From positions 124,001-188,000 of the forward strand of contig CAZAQV010000003.1 in the NCBI GenBank assembly GCA_964487255.1: DNA of 64,000 nucleotides, written 5' to 3'. The translations under genes and the position numbers were made by a program. The notes under the pieces were generated by a model that worked only from the letters and a program-made list of their open reading frames with translations, was not told where the DNA came from and made no database searches. The stretch comes from CAZAQV01 sp964487255. Its GTDB lineage: Bacteria; Myxococcota_A; Polyangia; Polyangiales; CAZAQV01. Of the stretch, positions 60,804 to 64,000 are shown piece after piece; the stretch's first letter is position 1; each line of letters begins with the position of its first letter.

Positions 60804-61631
60804 TCATCGACTGGCCCTCGCATCGCTCGCAGCGAGCGCCTGGGGGAGCCGCCGAAGCGCGCCGGCAACCGCGCCCTCGAGCGCCTTTTGGACGCTTTGC
60901 TCGCTCATGCCCCCCGCCGGGTACGTCGCCCGGCCCTGCAGCATCGCTCGCATATTGCGCCCCGGATAGGTGTTGAGAACGACCGACACCACCGCCGTTA
61001 CACCCGCTCCGGACGGCTCGAGAGAAACCAACGAGCTGTCAACATAGTAGCCCGTCAACTTGTTTGCGCTGAGCGCCTTGCGCGCTTGTCGATTGGACTC
61101 TTTTTCGGGTGCTATCAACACGCCGTTGATCTTGCGCACCTCACGAACGAGGGCTGGGCGAAGATGTTGAATTGCACTTCGCGACGCCGATGCCTTATTA
61201 CCTGGTTGGCCAATGCCGACGTAATACTTGGCGTTCGCTCCTGCACCATCGATCGCAGAAATGGCTTCAAGGATTGCGCGCCGAGCGGAGGGGTCGCGAT
61301 CTTTTCGGTGCGCCTTGAGAGCCGCTAGAGAAGAGGGGTCCGCGTGTCGCTTGAGCGCGAGTGCCGCCGCTTTGCGAACCGCCGGATGCTTGTCGTCAAG
61401 CGCACCCTGCAGCGCACCGAGCACATCGGGCTCTGTGTTCGTCGCAGCCAACGACAAGCAAGACTGGACGCGAACACGAAATGAATCGGATGTTCTCAGA
61501 GTCTTGATCAAGTAATCTACTCGCGCATCGGCGCTGACCACTTGCACGCTGGAAAAAGCGAGCGCGGCACTGACCAGCACCCAGCCCACCCAGTTTCTAC
61601 GATTGATTGTTCCTCCCACCCGAAATGCCAC
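60804..61631 (-). CDS. Secreted HEAT-repeat protein
   Basis: A 275-residue protein from a GTG start; internal starts are possible. An N-terminal hydrophobic segment (VGWVLVSAALAFSSVQVV) with cleavage near SADA precedes HEAT-like helical repeats (RVQSCLSLAATNTEPDVLGA, HPAVRKAAALALKRHADPSS, DPSARRAILEAISAIDG). The second half is a different, beta-rich domain (KLTGYYVDSSLVSLEPSGAG, VTAVVSVVLNTYPGRNMRAM) that ends in a helix (SVQKALEGAVAGALRRLPQA). A periplasmic location is likely. It is 55 bases before the HAMP protein on the same strand and divergent from the Ig-like membrane protein. Confidence 0.8.
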   Translation of the reverse strand: MAFRVGGTINRRNWVGWVLVSAALAFSSVQVVSADARVDYLIKTLRTSDSFRVRVQSCLSLAATNTEPDVLGALQGALDDKHPAVRKAAALALKRHADPSSLAALKAHRKDRDPSARRAILEAISAIDGAGANAKYYVGIGQPGNKASASRSAIQHLRPALVREVRKINGVLIAPEKESNRQARKALSANKLTGYYVDSSLVSLEPSGAGVTAVVSVVLNTYPGRNMRAMLQGRATYPAGGMSEQSVQKALEGAVAGALRRLPQALAASDARASR

Positions 61632-61686
61632 CTTTATCCCTGACGGGCTACCCTACTCAAATCTTCAACCGGCACGACGAAAAAAA

Positions 61687-63342
61687 ATGCTCCTCTTGAG
61701 TCATCTTCGCAGTCTTCTGGCACTGACGGCAATAGGCTTTTGTTTGCCGGGCAAAGTGAACGCACAAGAGCCAGGTGCGACAGTGGAGGTTCATGTGCGC
61801 GCCGAGTCGAGGATCGATCTTGAGTGGACCGACGGCGATGAACCGACACTTCAGGGACGAATCCAAGACGACCTTGGGCGCCCCCTCGGAAACCGCGAAG
61901 TCGCAGTCGAGTTCGCCGATAAGAACGACCTCCGAAGCGATGAACAGGCGGTCGCCGACCCCGACGGTTATTTTTGGATCGTGCGTCCTCCCGGACTGCA
62001 GCCTCCGGTGCGCGTGCGAGCGCGTTTTGACGGCGACAACAACTACGAGTCCACTTACGTCACCCTCGAGTCCGATCGCGGCAGTCGCAAACCTCAACTC
62101 GATGTGCGTATCGGTGATCCTGTCGATCTAAGCAAGCCACGTGTGGCGATCGAAGTTCAACTCAGCTGGCAGGAACAATCGGTGCGCGCGCCCATCTCCA
62201 TCAAGAACGAGCTTGGACACCGCTTGGCCGCTCAGATCGTGGATGGCGAAGCCGTCATCGAGGTCGCGTCGAAGGCGCTCGGTCCGCCCGGCGATGGCCG
62301 GCTCATCGTGGAGAGCGCCAAGGTTGGCGACTGGGACTCCCGAAGAACGGAGACGCCAATTCGGCGTCGAATTCGCCCCGCCCTCACGCTTGAGTCTCGC
62401 GATGCCAAGGAGGGAGAGCGAAGGCTGTGTGGGGCACTGCAGGACGATTTCGGAGCGCTCCCCGACCGCATCGTCGAGCTTCACCAATCCACGCAGCGGA
62501 TCGCTACGCTACGCACGGGCAGCAAAGGCGAGTTCTGCACAACGCGCACACCGGACCTCGATGAACCCGCTGAGTTTGTCGCTACTTTTGCCGGCGACGG
62601 CCGAGGGCGCTGGCCGACCGAGTCCGCGCCACTTCAACTCCGTGCTTCCAAGGCCAAGAGCGGGATGGCGTGGGTCGGCCCCCTGGTCACGCTCCTCATT
62701 GGATTGGTCGCTTGGGTGATTCTCAGCCGACGTGCAGACAAGGACGCCACGTTTGAATCCGACCAGAAGCCGGTAAAAGCCGGCGTACGCACGGCAAAGC
62801 CGATGCATGCTCGCGCCGACCAGTTTGGTTTAACCCTGCGCGTGTTCGCGCTCGACTCCGGGCAACCCCTGGCTGACGCACAAGTTGAGTTGGTGAACGA
62901 AACCAGCAAGCAGATCGTACTCCGCTCAGACGCGGACGGTTGGGTGAGGGTCGACACCGTGGAGCGTGGCGTTTGGGCGCTAACGATAGCGCAAACTCCC
63001 GGGTATCTCACCGAGACCTCTTCTTTGACCGTTCCACACCGGGGCCAGTGGACCCATGCCCAGGTTTTTCTCCAATCCGTGCGACAGCATGCGGATGCGG
63101 TATGGACCGACCTTGCCAGTGACCTATCGGGTCGCGAAGTGCAGCAGCTCACCCAACGTGAGATTGCGCTCGCTTTGCCAGAGCTCCGAAAAGCTGGGTC
63201 TCTGGCACGTGAAATCGAACTGACGACCTACGCCAGCGAGCCAAAGAACGCCCAGGACCTCGAAGCCCTGCGAAAACGCGCTGACGCCCTTCGAGGCCAG
63301 GTAGAGCCTGCGCTCGAATCCCCGCAACTCCCGGAGAAGTAG
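61687..63342 (+). CDS. Membrane protein with carboxypeptidase-regulatory/Ig-like domains
   Basis: A 551-residue protein. The ATG at 61687 opens a signal peptide (SLLALTAIGFCLPG, cleavage near VNAQE). Several beta-sandwich domains follow outside the membrane (LQGRIQDDLGRPLGNREVAV, VRVRARFDGDNNYESTYVTL, LCGALQDDFGALPDRIVELH). A transmembrane helix near residue 340-362 (AWVGPLVTLLIGLVAWVILS) leads to a cytoplasmic part with another beta domain (LTLRVFALDSGQPLADAQVE) and a helical tail (LTQREIALALPELRKAG). A function is not recognised; the layout suggests an envelope adhesion or assembly protein. Confidence 0.78.
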   Translation: MLLLSHLRSLLALTAIGFCLPGKVNAQEPGATVEVHVRAESRIDLEWTDGDEPTLQGRIQDDLGRPLGNREVAVEFADKNDLRSDEQAVADPDGYFWIVRPPGLQPPVRVRARFDGDNNYESTYVTLESDRGSRKPQLDVRIGDPVDLSKPRVAIEVQLSWQEQSVRAPISIKNELGHRLAAQIVDGEAVIEVASKALGPPGDGRLIVESAKVGDWDSRRTETPIRRRIRPALTLESRDAKEGERRLCGALQDDFGALPDRIVELHQSTQRIATLRTGSKGEFCTTRTPDLDEPAEFVATFAGDGRGRWPTESAPLQLRASKAKSGMAWVGPLVTLLIGLVAWVILSRRADKDATFESDQKPVKAGVRTAKPMHARADQFGLTLRVFALDSGQPLADAQVELVNETSKQIVLRSDADGWVRVDTVERGVWALTIAQTPGYLTETSSLTVPHRGQWTHAQVFLQSVRQHADAVWTDLASDLSGREVQQLTQREIALALPELRKAGSLAREIELTTYASEPKNAQDLEALRKRADALRGQVEPALESPQLPEK

Positions 63343-63376
63343 ACAAATTTCAACGGACTGGACCATACTGCCGCTC

Positions 63377-64000
63377 ATGGAAATCGTGATCGGTGTGGTC
63401 GTATTGATCGCCCTCGTCGGTGTTTTGCTGCTCGCGCTTCGAAAAAAGCCAAGCCTTCCCAAACAAGAGGAGCAGGCCGCAGAACTGCCCCCCAAAGAAG
63501 AAGCGACAGGCGATGCGGTCGAGGCCGCCCAACCCGCTTCCGATGAAGTCGAGGCAAACGACGACGATGACCGCAAGACCCCGATCGTCTCGGACCCCGC
63601 CATGGTGCCCAGGGATGACGACGCGCACACTGCACCCGTTCCAGAGACGCCCAGAAGCAAGGAGCCGCAAACCAAGGAAGTCAAGCAGGCTGTAGAAACG
63701 CCCGAGCCACCGTCGCAAGCCGTCTCCACGATCGACGCGCACCCTTCTGATATCGAAGCTTTGCGGACGGGCTTGGCGACGACGCGCGGTGGCTTCATTC
63801 GAAAGCTCAGATCGCTTTTCGAGCGCCCCACGATCGACGAGTCACTGCTTGAGGACATGGAGGACGTCCTTCTGACCTCGGATATCGGCGTGCAGACAGC
63901 CGAACAGATTTTGGGGGCGCTCAAGGGTCAGGTCGCTCGCGGCGAACTCAAATCGAGCGACCAGATTTGGGCTGCCCTTCGAGCTGAAGCGCTGTCGATC
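63377..64000 (+). CDS. ftsY: Signal recognition particle receptor FtsY, 3'-truncated by window edge
   Basis: The first 208 residues of the SRP receptor GTPase. An N-terminal transmembrane segment (IVIGVVVLIALVGVLLLAL) is followed by a long acidic Pro/Glu region (about 25-120). The NG-domain four-helix bundle then begins: LRTGLATTRGGFIRKLRSLF, IDESLLEDMEDVLLTSDIGV, with the D-I-G-V turn typical of FtsY/Ffh. The GTPase motifs lie beyond the window. FtsY with a membrane anchor is usual in several delta-group bacteria. Co-directional with the preceding membrane-protein gene, 34 bases away. No stop codon falls inside the window. Confidence 0.92.
   Translation, partial: MEIVIGVVVLIALVGVLLLALRKKPSLPKQEEQAAELPPKEEATGDAVEAAQPASDEVEANDDDDRKTPIVSDPAMVPRDDDAHTAPVPETPRSKEPQTKEVKQAVETPEPPSQAVSTIDAHPSDIEALRTGLATTRGGFIRKLRSLFERPTIDESLLEDMEDVLLTSDIGVQTAEQILGALKGQVARGELKSSDQIWAALRAEALSI

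Noticed and set aside
63124..63924. 266-codon open frame on the minus strand at the right edge
   Set aside because: Ser-rich antisense read across the end of the Ig-like membrane-protein gene and the start of ftsY, both clear on the plus strand.

Overview
The window reads as chromosomal DNA of a Gram-negative bacterium of the Myxococcota / former Deltaproteobacteria. The evidence is indirect but consistent: many large TPR and Cys-rich lipoproteins, a MopE-like metal-binding lipoprotein, a PPC-domain lipoprotein, Ser/Thr kinases, a FHA-TonB protein with an AgmX/PglI-type C-terminus, an FtsY with an N-terminal membrane segment, and a gene set resembling the Myxococcus gliding (Glt) envelope complex. 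Base composition is clearly GC-rich but looks less extreme than Myxococcus itself. I cannot assign a genus. No rRNA, tRNA, CRISPR array, insertion sequence or phage gene was seen. Coding density is very high; only one gap (58890-59213) exceeds 300 bases.

Layout. 1-2068: 3' part of lgt and a TonB-domain protein. 2071-8690 (minus strand): a complete TonB system, exbB-exbD-tonB, a lipoprotein, a TonB-dependent receptor that itself carries a TonB C-terminal domain, and a small outer-membrane protein. 8783-10737: RstA/RstB-like two-component pair, with an RstA-box-like direct repeat in the divergent gap shared with exbB. 10791-17812: three large secreted lipoproteins (PPC domains; zinc-metalloprotease-like; MopE-like). 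17870-26755: mutS2, a Ser/Thr kinase (opposite strand), mutL-miaA, a minimal kinase, a hexapeptide acyltransferase and a GT2 glycosyltransferase. 26752-31021: sensor-less sigma-54 activator, LACTB2-like metallo-hydrolase, small lipoprotein, membrane-anchored sulfatase/phosphotransferase-fold protein. 31029-37735 (minus): tsaE, carB, greA and recG in one tight run.

37866-58889 (minus) is the most notable region: about 21 kb of co-directional genes. In transcription order they are a secreted TPR protein, a 1199-aa TPR protein (GltD/AgmU-like), a TPR lipoprotein (GltE/AglT-like), a 78-aa secreted protein (GltF position), a FHA-TM-TonB protein (GltG/PglI-like), a conserved 162-aa protein, a second TPR lipoprotein and a 3340-aa cytoplasmic TPR giant (GltI/AgmK-like). 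The C-terminus of the giant looks like a catalytically dead M48 peptidase. The order parallels the Myxococcus gltD-E-F-G-(H)-...-I cluster as I remember it, but no GltJ, GltH or dedicated AglRQS motor lies beside it. A sigma-70-like promoter heads the run, and a hairpin terminator plus a second promoter separate the GltF and GltG positions.

59214-64000: a Cys-rich lipoprotein, a YraN-family protein, a HAMP-only membrane protein, a HEAT-repeat secreted protein, an Ig-like/carboxypeptidase-regulatory membrane protein, and the 5' part of ftsY running off the end. All family assignments come from reading motifs and domain order; no alignment or database search was run.
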